Positions 32,534-41,733 of a stretch of 64,000 bases of DNA are shown one piece after another. Each line of letters starts with the position of its first letter. The first letter of the stretch is position 1. The stretch lies in assembly GCF_027498035.1 (NCBI RefSeq), contig NZ_CP114978.1, positions 620,001 to 684,000 on the forward strand. The letters run 5' to 3'. A program made the translations under genes and the position numbers. The notes under the pieces were generated by a model, which searched no databases, was not told the DNA's origin, and was given only the letters and a program-made list of their open reading frames with translations. The stretch comes from Pseudoxanthomonas sp. (GTDB lineage Bacteria; Pseudomonadota; Gammaproteobacteria; Xanthomonadales; Xanthomonadaceae).

Positions 32534-33385
32534 GTGAATGGTCAATGCGAACATCCCAGGGCAAGGCACCGGGCGCCTTGGGTCGCCATGGCCGTCGCGC
32601 TGCTCCTTGCCGCGAGCGGCAGCTTTGCAATGGGCTTGACCGTGGATCCGTTGGCGGCGACGAAAAGCCCATCCCTTGGATCGCACACCCTGCTTGTGCA
32701 AACCGACGGCGAGGGTGTCAACCCTGCGATCACCGCACCCGTTTCGACGCAGGAAGCAGGGAGTTCGCTGCTTGTCCTTGTCGGTGGATTCGCAAGCAAT
32801 GCCAGCCTTCCATCCGACACCTATGGCAACACATGGGTGCGCCGGGATCCGGTCGTGACCTACAACGGGTATGGCGGGCGCTTCAACACCGCCGCGTACG
32901 TGGCGCTTTCGGCCAGGGGCGGCGCAGGCCATCGGGTGCGCCTTGCCAAGGAGGGTGAGGAGGCCGGTGAAATCACCGCGCCCTTCATCGAGATCCGCAA
33001 TGCAGGCGTCCTCCAGGACGTCGCCCAGAACTATCCAACGCCCGACCTGATGAGCCGACTCACCGGGAAGGTCCGGCATGTGCTGGATGGTGCGAACGAA
33101 AACGGCGGACGCGCCGACCTGACCAGTGCCAGCGTGACCACGACCGGGCCGGCCACCCTGGTGGCGGTGTGGTGGGGCGATGCGTACGTCTATCGGATGA
33201 CGGCCGTCCCCAACAATGGCTTCAAGGTGATCGACCGCTTCCTTGAGCTGCCGCCGAACAGTGGCGTGCAGTGTGCCGTGGCAGTCAGGCAGGTGGATCG
33301 GGCTGGCAGCTATCAGGTCACCTGGAGTGGCACGCCGGCGCAGGGCGCAATTCTGTGGTTGTTCGCGTTCCAGGCAAAACGTTAG
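32534..33385 (+). CDS. Secreted protein of unknown function, beta-rich
   Basis: A 283-residue protein starting at GTG with GGAAGGG upstream. It has an N-terminal hydrophobic segment (about residues 15-33) that could be a signal peptide or anchor. The rest is rich in Gly, Val, Thr and Ser, with SLLVLVGGFASNASLPSDTYGNTW and AAYVALSARGGAGHRVRL, the look of a beta-sandwich surface domain. There are no catalytic motifs. Its position inside the biosynthetic operon suggests an extracytoplasmic role in handling or binding the glycan. Confidence 0.6.
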   Translation: MNGQCEHPRARHRAPWVAMAVALLLAASGSFAMGLTVDPLAATKSPSLGSHTLLVQTDGEGVNPAITAPVSTQEAGSSLLVLVGGFASNASLPSDTYGNTWVRRDPVVTYNGYGGRFNTAAYVALSARGGAGHRVRLAKEGEEAGEITAPFIEIRNAGVLQDVAQNYPTPDLMSRLTGKVRHVLDGANENGGRADLTSASVTTTGPATLVAVWWGDAYVYRMTAVPNNGFKVIDRFLELPPNSGVQCAVAVRQVDRAGSYQVTWSGTPAQGAILWLFAFQAKR

Positions 33386-33521
33386 CGGAGTCCCGATTCG
33401 CAGCCACGGGAGTTCCTGTTGCGCCTGGCACGGCGATCAAACATCCACGCGGCGCGATACAGGACGTATTCGATGGAAGTCGCCACCGGCCAGGCCGGTG
33501 GCTGCAGAGAGGTGGAAACGC

Positions 33522-34442
33522 ATGGATATGAAATCCAGTCTGGTTGATGTCGATTGGTCGTCGTTCGAACCCTGGCGCATCCAGCCGGTCAGGCACCGGC
33601 TCATGCAGCACGACTTGCTGCGTTTTGATGCATTGGTTGAACTCGGCAAGCGACTGGAGGCGCAGCGCTGCATCCGCACCCACGGCAGCGAGGCGAGCGC
33701 GGGAACACCCTTCAACGCCGCGCCCGACCTGCACCCCAATGCACGGTCGGCAGTGGAAACGCTGCAGCAGATCAAGAAAGCCAAGGCGTGGATGTCGCTC
33801 CTGAACGTGCAGGTCGATGCGACCTACCGGAGCCTGGTGGACGAGGTGCTTGACGAACTGAAGCGTGGGATCGATCCGGTCGACCCGGGCATGTGCTACC
33901 GCGGCGGCTGGATCTTCATCACTTCGCCAAACACGGTGACGCCGTTCCATTTCGACAAGGAACACAATTTCATCCTGCAGGTGCAGGGTCGGAAGACCCT
34001 GTATGTCTGGGATCGAAGTGACACGGTCGTGGCCAGCGACCGCGCGCGTGATCGCTTCCATGCCAGCCATGAGCGCGACCTGCTGGTCTGGAAGGAAGCA
34101 TTCCGGGAACGCGCGCAGGTGTTCCATCTCGAACCGGGCATGGGTGCTTACATGCCCTCGACCAGCCCGCACATGGTCGAGAACGGCGACGAGCCTTCGG
34201 TCACCGTCAGCTTTACTTACTACACCAACGCCACCCGTCGGGACAGCCAGCTGCACAGGGCGAATGAGCGCGTGCGTGCCCTGGGGTTGCAACCACCCGG
34301 TGTTGGCGAAAGCGCGTTACTGGATGCGTGCCTGCTTGCCGGCTTCAGCACGGGCGCCGGTGTCCGTGACTGGGTCCGTCGCCTGGCCGGAAAGCCACCA
34401 CGCTCGGACCGGTCACCCTATGCCTGCGTAGGGCGCCACTGA
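33522..34442 (+). CDS. JmjC/cupin-like Fe(II)-dependent oxygenase-type protein
   Basis: A 306-residue protein with a JmjC/cupin-8-like barrel. The iron-binding facial triad is visible as His143 and Asp145 in TPFHFDKEHNF and His217 in STSPHMVEN, with LQVQGRKTLYVWD between them as in JmjC hydroxylases. Such enzymes hydroxylate side chains with 2-oxoglutarate. It directly precedes the NRPS genes by about 30 bases, so an amino-acid residue on a carrier domain or on the product is a plausible substrate. ATG 33522 follows AGAGGTGG; the longer frame upstream is not supported. Confidence 0.75.
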   Translation: MDMKSSLVDVDWSSFEPWRIQPVRHRLMQHDLLRFDALVELGKRLEAQRCIRTHGSEASAGTPFNAAPDLHPNARSAVETLQQIKKAKAWMSLLNVQVDATYRSLVDEVLDELKRGIDPVDPGMCYRGGWIFITSPNTVTPFHFDKEHNFILQVQGRKTLYVWDRSDTVVASDRARDRFHASHERDLLVWKEAFRERAQVFHLEPGMGAYMPSTSPHMVENGDEPSVTVSFTYYTNATRRDSQLHRANERVRALGLQPPGVGESALLDACLLAGFSTGAGVRDWVRRLAGKPPRSDRSPYACVGRH

Positions 34443-34475
34443 CCTTCCTTCATCCCCGTTCGGGACGCCACGGAC

Positions 34476-37049
34476 ATGAGCCTCTCACTCGATCATTGCT
34501 GCACCGCGCAGGCCGATAGCTCGCTGCTGGATGTCCTGGTGCGCACGACGCCAATGCAGGGCGAACCTGTGCCGCGCCGGCTTTGCCGCCCGCTCGAATT
34601 GCAGGTGCCGGCCGCGCTCGCTGAACGTGCGGACCGGCTCGACATGCCGCTGGCCGCGATGCAGACAGCGGCCTTGGCCATCCTCGTCGCCCGCCTGACA
34701 GGGCAGTCGCATGTATCGATCACCGCGGCCGATGGCGCGGCAAACTTCGAGGTACCGCAGGCCGGCCCGCTCGACGCCTGGTTGGCGGGTGCCGGTTCGG
34801 TGCAGCGTGATGACGCAGGGATGCCTGCGCCAACCACGCCCAGCATCATCGGCCGATGGACGGACGATCCAGCACTCGATGCCTCGCTGGACACGCCGCT
34901 GCTGTGGACGATCCAAACCGGCGACAGCGCGATGTTGCAGCTACGCTTCCTCTGCCCGGTCATCGACAACGGGATGGCGGCGCTGCTGGCGGACGCTCTC
35001 GCCCAGGTGTTACGCGGGCTGGCGGTCGCACAGGATCTCAACGAGGTCCAGGCGATGGACATGGCCGAGCACCATCGCTTGCTCCAGGCGTGGAACGCGA
35101 CTTCGGTCGTTCGCAGCGGACCGTGCAGCGTGCACGGTCTGTTCGGCGAGGTCGCCCGGACCCATCCGTTGGATGTCGCAGTCGAATGGGCGGACGGACG
35201 GCTGTCTTACGCAGCGCTGGATGCACGCGCCGAGCACGTGGCGCACGGCCTGCGCGCGTCTGGCGTCGTCGCCGGGGACATCGTCGCGTTGCTGCTGGAT
35301 CGCTCGCCCGACGCCATCGTCGCGCTGCTGGGCATCCTCAAGGCCAGCGCCGCGTATCTCCCGCTTGATCCTTCGCATCCGGCCGAGCGCCTGGCCTTTT
35401 CGATCAACGATGCCAATGCCGCCCTGGTGATCGCGGCCCGGGAAGACCTCGATCTGCCCGGCGTCGTCGCGCGCGTGGCCAGCCTGGCCCAGATCGAAGC
35501 CCAGGCCGCAGATGCGCCTGACCCGGCGCCCACGGTGGACGGGCATGCGCTGGCCTACGTGATGTACACCTCCGGCTCGACCGGAACACCCAAGGGCGTG
35601 GAAATCCCACACCAGGCGATCATCCGGCTGGTATGCGGGGTGGACTACGTCGATCTGGCCGACAAGCCGCGCGTCCTGCATGCGGCGCCGCTGGGTTTCG
35701 ATGCCGCCACGCTGGAAATCTGGGGCCCGCTGCTCAACGGCGGAACCTGTGTCATCCATCAGGAATGCATCCCCAGCGGCAAGCGCCTGGCTGCGACGAT
35801 CAGTCGCCATGACGTGCGCATTGCCTGGCTCACTTCGGCGTTGTTCAACGCCATCGTCGATGAAGACGCGCAGGACCTGCGCGGGCTGGCGCAGCTGTTC
35901 ATCGGCGGGGAAGTGCTGTCCGTCGCACACGTGCGGAGAGCACAGGCTGCTTTACCCGGGCTGGCGATCATCAATGGCTACGGGCCGACCGAATGCACGA
36001 CGTTTTCGACGACCTATCCCATCCCGCATGGGTTGCCGACAGCACTACGCGCGATCCCGATCGGTCGACCGATCGCCGACACCACGCTGCTGGTATTGAA
36101 CGCACGTGGCGAGCCAGTGCCGGTCGGCGTGATCGGCGAGCTGTACATCGGTGGCCTGGGGCTGGCGCACGGCTACCTGGGGCGTGCCGAACTGACCGCC
36201 GAGCGCTTCGTCATGGACCCCACGGGGGCTTCCCAGGCGCGCTTCTACCGCACCGGCGACCTGGTGCGCTGGTTGCCCGAAGGCGTACTCGACTTTATCG
36301 GGCGGGTGGACGGACAGGTCAAGATTCGCGGCTATCGCATTGAAACCGGTGAGATCGAAGCCGCCTTGCAGCGGATCCCGGGCGTGCGTGCGTGTGCGGT
36401 ACTGGCGCGCGAAGACCGGCCGGGCCAGAAGCGGTTGGTCGCGTATTACGTTGCCGACGATGCGGCGCCCGCCGTGCCGCAGCTGCGGGCCGAGCTCTCG
36501 CGCCAATTGCCGGAGTTCATGGTGCCGGTGAGCTGGCTGCGGCTGGAGGCGTTGCCGGTCACCGCCAACGGCAAGCTGGACCGGCGCCAGTTGCCGCAAC
36601 CGGATCGGGGCCGGCCGGAGCTTGCCCGTGCCTACAGCGCGCCGATTGGAGCGGTGGAGCAGGCCATCTGTGATCTGTTCGCCACGTTGCTGGGGCTGGA
36701 CAACGTTGGACGCGAGGACAATTTCTTCGAACTCGGCGGTCACTCGCTGCTGGCCATGCAACTGGTTGCGCGCCTCCATGCCGAGCGCTCGCAGGCACCC
36801 ACCATCACCAGCTTCTTCGGCGACCCGACCCCGGCAGCGGTGGCGGCCAGCATCGAGGGCAGGGCGAGCCGGACGGTCGCCGCCGAACGCCTGGCGCAGC
36901 CGCGCGACCCAGCCGCTGCGCAGGAGCCGGTCGCGATCATCGCCATGGCGGGCCGTTTCCCCGGTGCGTCGGATGTGGAGGCCTTCTGGCGCAATCTCTG
37001 CGCAGGCGAGGAGTCCATCAGTTTCTTCTCACACGGCAGAGGAGCTTGA
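34476..37049 (+). CDS. Hybrid NRPS/PKS, part 1: adenylation-PCP and start of KS (ends at frameshift)
   Basis: First part of the megasynthase, 857 residues. Residues 1-205 look like a degenerate or truncated condensation domain without HHxxxDG. A loading adenylation domain follows (about 215-705) with A3 YTSGSTGTPKG (364-374), A5 NGYGPTE, A7 YRTGDLVRW and A10 NGKLDRR. The PCP has Ser757 in FELGGHSLLA. At residue 817 a ketosynthase begins (EPVAIIAMAGRFPGASDVEAFW), but the frame stops at 37049. A by-eye specificity code is DALWFGGTFK, close to known valine codes, so a branched aliphatic residue is likely. The KS continues in the next frame; removing one base near 37035 restores one protein of about 2418 residues. 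Confidence 0.85.
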   Translation: MSLSLDHCCTAQADSSLLDVLVRTTPMQGEPVPRRLCRPLELQVPAALAERADRLDMPLAAMQTAALAILVARLTGQSHVSITAADGAANFEVPQAGPLDAWLAGAGSVQRDDAGMPAPTTPSIIGRWTDDPALDASLDTPLLWTIQTGDSAMLQLRFLCPVIDNGMAALLADALAQVLRGLAVAQDLNEVQAMDMAEHHRLLQAWNATSVVRSGPCSVHGLFGEVARTHPLDVAVEWADGRLSYAALDARAEHVAHGLRASGVVAGDIVALLLDRSPDAIVALLGILKASAAYLPLDPSHPAERLAFSINDANAALVIAAREDLDLPGVVARVASLAQIEAQAADAPDPAPTVDGHALAYVMYTSGSTGTPKGVEIPHQAIIRLVCGVDYVDLADKPRVLHAAPLGFDAATLEIWGPLLNGGTCVIHQECIPSGKRLAATISRHDVRIAWLTSALFNAIVDEDAQDLRGLAQLFIGGEVLSVAHVRRAQAALPGLAIINGYGPTECTTFSTTYPIPHGLPTALRAIPIGRPIADTTLLVLNARGEPVPVGVIGELYIGGLGLAHGYLGRAELTAERFVMDPTGASQARFYRTGDLVRWLPEGVLDFIGRVDGQVKIRGYRIETGEIEAALQRIPGVRACAVLAREDRPGQKRLVAYYVADDAAPAVPQLRAELSRQLPEFMVPVSWLRLEALPVTANGKLDRRQLPQPDRGRPELARAYSAPIGAVEQAICDLFATLLGLDNVGREDNFFELGGHSLLAMQLVARLHAERSQAPTITSFFGDPTPAAVAASIEGRASRTVAAERLAQPRDPAAAQEPVAIIAMAGRFPGASDVEAFWRNLCAGEESISFFSHGRGA

Positions 37050-40000
37050 TCGCTCCATTCCCGCGGCACTGCGGAACGATCCGGCTTACGTGCCGGCGCG
37101 CGGCATCATCGACGGGGTCGAGGACTTCGACCCGGCGTTCTTCGGCATGCTGCCGCGCGAGGCAGAGCTGATGGATCCGCAACAGCGGATTTTCCTGGAG
37201 CTGTGCTGGGAATGCATGGAGCGCGCCGGGCAGGTCCCGGACGCCCAGACCGCGCCGGTGGGCGTGTTCGGCGGCATGTACAACGCCAGCTATTTCCAGC
37301 ACCACCTGCAGCCGCGGCCGGACCTGATCGACAAGCTCGGCGCCTTCCAGGTCATGTTGGCCAATGAAAAGGATTACCTCGCCACCCGGGTGGCCCATCG
37401 GCTCAACCTGACCGGCCCGGCCGTCAGCCTGAACACCGCATGTTCGACCTCACTGGTCGCGATCTGCCAGGCCCTCGATGCGTTGCGTGCCGGCCGCTGC
37501 GGCATGGCGTTGGCCGGCGGTGTTTCGATTACCTGTCCACCGCGCAGCGGCTATCTGGCCCAGGCGGGGACCATGCTGTCGGCGGACGGCCACACCCGCA
37601 GCTTCAGTGCCGATGCCACCGGCACGGTCTTCAGCGACGGTGCGGCGGTGGTGCTGCTCAAGCGGCTGTCCGATGCGTTGGCCGACGGTGACCCGATCCA
37701 CGCGCTGATCCGCGGCGGCGCGGTCAACAACGACGGCGGCAGCAAGGCCAGCTTCATGGCGCCCAGCAGTGCAGGGCAGGCTGCGGTCATCGCCATGGCC
37801 CATGCCGATGCGGGCGTCGAGGCGCGCAGCATCTCCTACGTCGAAGCGCACGGCACCGCCACGCCGATTGGCGACCCGATCGAGCTGGAAGGACTGACCC
37901 GTGCGTTCCGCCACGGCACCGCCGACGTCGGCTTCTGCCGCCTGGGTTCGGTCAAGAGCAACGTCGGCCACCTGGTGATGGCCGCCGGTGCCACCGGCGT
38001 GATCAAGACCGCGCTGGCGCTGGCCGAACGGCGGCTCCCGGCGTCGCTGCACTACGGCGCGCCCAACCCGTCGATCGATTTCCCCGGCTCCCCGTTCGTG
38101 GTCAACGACCAGCTATGCGAGTGGGTGCCCGAAAGCGGGCCGCTGCGCGCGGGAGTGAGTTCGTTCGGTGTCGGCGGGACCAACGCGCACCTGGTCATGG
38201 AGGAGCCACCGGCGCGGCCGGCTTCCGATACGGCGGAAGGGCCGCAACTGCTGGTGCTCTCGGCACGTAGCGCGCAGGCACTGGGCGTTGCCGCGGCCAA
38301 CCTGGCCAGGGACCTTGAAGCGCGGCCGGACCTCAATCTTGCCGACGTCGCCTGGACCCTGGCGACAGGGCGCAAAGCGTTCACCCATCGCGTGAGTCTT
38401 GTTGCCAGCAACCTGCCCGAAGCGGTCTCCAGCCTGACCAGTCTGGAGACGGCCGCGGCGGTGGCCCGCAGCCATCCTGCCAAGCCTTGCGACGTGGTGT
38501 TCCTGTTCCCGGGGCAGGGTGCGCAATACGCGGGAATGGGACGCGAACTGTACGCAAGCGAGCCGGCCTTCCGATCCGCGTTCGATGACTGTGCCGAACT
38601 GCTGCGCGACGCGCTTGGCTTCGACCTGCGCGAGCGAGTCTTTGCCGATGACGCCGATGCGCTGCTGCCCACCGCCGTCATGCAGCCGGCCACCTTCGCC
38701 ATCGAGTACGCGCTGGCGAGGCTGTGGATGCACCTGGGGCTGACGCCGGCGGCGATGATCGGGCACAGCGTCGGCGAGTTCGTGGCAGCGACGCTGGCCG
38801 GGGTGTTCGAGCTGAAGGACGCGTTGCATCTGGTTGCCCGGCGCGGCGCGCTGATGCAGGCGATGCCCGCAGGCGGGATGTTGTCCGTGCGGTCGCCATG
38901 GGCTGCGTTGGAAGCGCGCCTGCCGGAGGATCTGGCCCTGGCGGCGGAAAATGCGCCAGGCGCCTGCGTGGTGGCCGGCACGCATGAGGCCATTGCACGC
39001 TTCCAGGCCGTCCTGGAGGCCGAGGGCGTCGCCTGCCGCCCGCTGCGCACCTCGCATGCGTTCCACTCGGCCATGATGGACCCGGTGCTGGCACCGTTCG
39101 GTGCCGCGGTGGAAAGCGTCGCCCGCCGGCCGCCACAGCTGCCGTTAGTAGCGACCGTCACCGGCGATTGGCTCAGCGCGGATGAGGCCATCTCGGCCAC
39201 GTACTGGACCAACCACCTGCGCAACCCGGTGCGCTTCTCAACGGCACTCGGCCGCACGCTGGAAGCGCCTGCGCGTGTCTTCCTGGAAGTCGGCCCACGC
39301 GCGACGCTGGGCACGCTGGCACGACAGCAGCTGGGGGCACAGCGCAACCACCTGTCGACGCTGGCATCGCTTGGCGACACCCCAGACAGCGAGCGGGCGA
39401 CCCTGCGCCAGGCGGCTGGACAGCTGTGGTGCCGCGGCGTGGCGATCGGCCCGGAGGCGTTCGACCGGCGCCAGGTGAGGCGTCGCCTGCGGCTGCCGAC
39501 CTATCCGTTCGAGCGTCAACGTTACTGGGTTGAGGCACGTCCCGACCAGGCGCCTGCCGCCACCGCCGTTCCGCCAGTCCAGCCCATCGCGCCACCGCAA
39601 TCCATGGAGTTTCCAATGCCGACGCCTGCAGCCTTCGATACCGGTCGCCGGGCCAACCTTGTCGCCCAGCTGAAAAGCACCTTCGAGGACGTGGCGGGCG
39701 TCGATTTTGGCGACGCCGATGGCGCGACCCACTTCATGGAGCTGGGGCTGGACAGCTTGATGCTGACCCAGATGAGCCTGCACCTGTGCAAGGTGTTCCC
39801 GGTCAAGGTCAGCTTCCGCCAGCTGATGGTTGAGTACGCAACGCTCGACCGGTTGGCGGAGCTGATCGATGCGCAGTTGCCGGCTGAGTCGGCACCGGCA
39901 CCGGCCGCAGCCACGCAGCCAGCAGCCATGCCGATACCGGTTGCAGCGCCCTCGGTGCAGACACTGCCGCAGGGCGCTCCGCAGCAAGGCTACGTGCAGC

Positions 40001-41733
40001 AGGTGATCGAGCAGCAGATGCAGTTGATGGCCCAGCAACTGGCCTTGCTGGCCGGCCAGGGCACTGCCGCGCCTGCGTCTTCCGGGCCTTCCACGAGCGT
40101 GGCTACCACACCTGCTGCGGTGGCCGCGCCGGTCGAGGCTGCTGCCGCTACCGTGGTCGACGAGGAAGCGGCGCTGGCCCACACCCGTTACGACATCAAG
40201 AAGGCGTTCGGCGCGATTGCACGCATCGATACCGGTGCACATGAACTGTCGGCGCACCAGCAGGCCCGGCTCGACCGCTTCATGCAGCGCTACGTGGCGC
40301 GCACGCCGAAATCCAAGCTGTACACCCAGACGCACCGGCCGCACATGGCCGATCCGCGCGTGGTCAATGGCTTCCGCCCGATGCTCAAGGAGATCGTCTA
40401 CCAGATCGTGATCGAGCGTTCCAAGGGCGCACACCTGTGGGACCTGGATGGCAACGAATACGTCGATGCACTCAACGGTTTCGGCATGAGCCTGTTCGGA
40501 TGGCAGCCGGATTTCGTGCTCGATGCGGTGCGTGCACAGCTCGACCTGGGCTACGAGATCGGTCCGCAGCATCCGTTGGCCGGCGACGTGGCCAAGCTGA
40601 TCTGCGACATCACCGGGCATGACCGCGCTGCGCTGTGCAATACCGGCTCCGAGGCCGTACTCGGTGCGCTGCGCATTGCCCGTACCGTGACTGGACGCGA
40701 GACGGTGGTGCTGTTTTCCGGCTCATACCACGGCATCGTCGATGAGGTGATCGTGCGCGGCACGCGCAAGCTGCGCGCGGTGCCCGCGGCCCCGGGCATC
40801 CTGCGCAACACGTCGGAACACGTGCTGGTACTCGACTACGGCACGCCCGAGTCGCTGCAGATCATCCGCGAACGCGCGCACGAGCTGGCCGCGGTGCTGA
40901 TTGAACCGGTGCAGAGCCGCCGGCCGGACTTCCAGCCGGTCGAGTTCCTCAAGGAGGTCCGCGCGATCACTGCGGCATCGGGGACGCTGTGCATCTTCGA
41001 TGAGATTGTCACCGGCTTCCGCGCCCATCCGGGCGGCGTACAAGGGCTGTTCGGCATCCAGGCTGACCTTGCCACGTACGGCAAGGTCGTCGGCGGTGGT
41101 TACCCGATCGGCGTGATCGCGGGCAAGCGACCGTACATGGATGCGCTCGATGGCGGGGCGTGGGAGTTCGGCGACGACTCGCAGCCAACCGTGGGCGTGA
41201 CCTATTTCGCCGGAACCTTCGTGCGCCATCCGCTTGCGCTGGCTGCCGCCAAGGCCGTGCTGGAGCACATCAAACAGGAGGGCCCCGGACTGCAGGAACG
41301 CATCAACCAGCGCACCGCGGCGCTGGCCGCCGAGCTCAACGACTTCTGTGACGAGCGCGGCGCGCCGATTGCGATCAAGCAGTTCGCCTCGGTGTGGAAG
41401 ACCCAATTCCTGGAGGACCATCCGTTGCAGGACCTGTTGTTCGCGATGATGCGCAGCCGCGGCATCCACATCCTCGACAACTTCCCCTGTTTCTTTACCA
41501 GTGCGCATAGCGAAGCGGACTTCGTCGCCATCGCCAATGCCTACAAGGAAGCGGTGGTGGAGCTGCAGGACAGCGAATTCCTGCCGCGCCGCGCGGCGAC
41601 CTCGCGCACGGTCATGGAAGCGACCCAGCCACCGCGACCGGACGCCCGGCTGGGCCGCGACCCGCAGGGCAATCCGGCCTGGTTCGTGCCCGATCCGGCG
41701 CAGGCCGGCAAGTACATGCGGGTGGGCGCATGA
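37021..41733 (+). CDS. Hybrid NRPS/PKS, part 2: KS-AT-ACP-aminotransferase (frame +1 continuation)
   Basis: Continuation of the megasynthase in the shifted frame; no credible start codon precedes the conserved KS sequence. Numbering assumes the restored protein. The KS has its active Cys989 in NTACSTS and histidines in EAHGTATP and KSNVGHL. The AT has Ser1431 in GHSVGE and HAFHS, the malonyl-CoA type. The ACP carries Ser1760 in GLDSLML. After a Gln/Ala/Pro-rich linker, a class III PLP aminotransferase (about 1900-2370) shows the Lys2203 region TYGKVVGGG and CIFDEIVTGFR. Such AMT domains, known from mycosubtilin and microcystin synthases, turn a beta-keto intermediate into a beta-amino acyl chain. 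The stop overlaps the next NRPS start. Confidence 0.88.
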   Translation, partial: VSSHTAEELDRSIPAALRNDPAYVPARGIIDGVEDFDPAFFGMLPREAELMDPQQRIFLELCWECMERAGQVPDAQTAPVGVFGGMYNASYFQHHLQPRPDLIDKLGAFQVMLANEKDYLATRVAHRLNLTGPAVSLNTACSTSLVAICQALDALRAGRCGMALAGGVSITCPPRSGYLAQAGTMLSADGHTRSFSADATGTVFSDGAAVVLLKRLSDALADGDPIHALIRGGAVNNDGGSKASFMAPSSAGQAAVIAMAHADAGVEARSISYVEAHGTATPIGDPIELEGLTRAFRHGTADVGFCRLGSVKSNVGHLVMAAGATGVIKTALALAERRLPASLHYGAPNPSIDFPGSPFVVNDQLCEWVPESGPLRAGVSSFGVGGTNAHLVMEEPPARPASDTAEGPQLLVLSARSAQALGVAAANLARDLEARPDLNLADVAWTLATGRKAFTHRVSLVASNLPEAVSSLTSLETAAAVARSHPAKPCDVVFLFPGQGAQYAGMGRELYASEPAFRSAFDDCAELLRDALGFDLRERVFADDADALLPTAVMQPATFAIEYALARLWMHLGLTPAAMIGHSVGEFVAATLAGVFELKDALHLVARRGALMQAMPAGGMLSVRSPWAALEARLPEDLALAAENAPGACVVAGTHEAIARFQAVLEAEGVACRPLRTSHAFHSAMMDPVLAPFGAAVESVARRPPQLPLVATVTGDWLSADEAISATYWTNHLRNPVRFSTALGRTLEAPARVFLEVGPRATLGTLARQQLGAQRNHLSTLASLGDTPDSERATLRQAAGQLWCRGVAIGPEAFDRRQVRRRLRLPTYPFERQRYWVEARPDQAPAATAVPPVQPIAPPQSMEFPMPTPAAFDTGRRANLVAQLKSTFEDVAGVDFGDADGATHFMELGLDSLMLTQMSLHLCKVFPVKVSFRQLMVEYATLDRLAELIDAQLPAESAPAPAAATQPAAMPIPVAAPSVQTLPQGAPQQGYVQQVIEQQMQLMAQQLALLAGQGTAAPASSGPSTSVATTPAAVAAPVEAAAATVVDEEAALAHTRYDIKKAFGAIARIDTGAHELSAHQQARLDRFMQRYVARTPKSKLYTQTHRPHMADPRVVNGFRPMLKEIVYQIVIERSKGAHLWDLDGNEYVDALNGFGMSLFGWQPDFVLDAVRAQLDLGYEIGPQHPLAGDVAKLICDITGHDRAALCNTGSEAVLGALRIARTVTGRETVVLFSGSYHGIVDEVIVRGTRKLRAVPAAPGILRNTSEHVLVLDYGTPESLQIIRERAHELAAVLIEPVQSRRPDFQPVEFLKEVRAITAASGTLCIFDEIVTGFRAHPGGVQGLFGIQADLATYGKVVGGGYPIGVIAGKRPYMDALDGGAWEFGDDSQPTVGVTYFAGTFVRHPLALAAAKAVLEHIKQEGPGLQERINQRTAALAAELNDFCDERGAPIAIKQFASVWKTQFLEDHPLQDLLFAMMRSRGIHILDNFPCFFTSAHSEADFVAIANAYKEAVVELQDSEFLPRRAATSRTVMEATQPPRPDARLGRDPQGNPAWFVPDPAQAGKYMRVGA

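Noticed and set aside
37021..41733. Separate PKS protein with its own start after 37049
   Set aside because: The first ATG codons in this frame after the shift fall within conserved KS sequence and would remove the N-terminal part of the domain. The KS N-terminus is encoded in the preceding frame.
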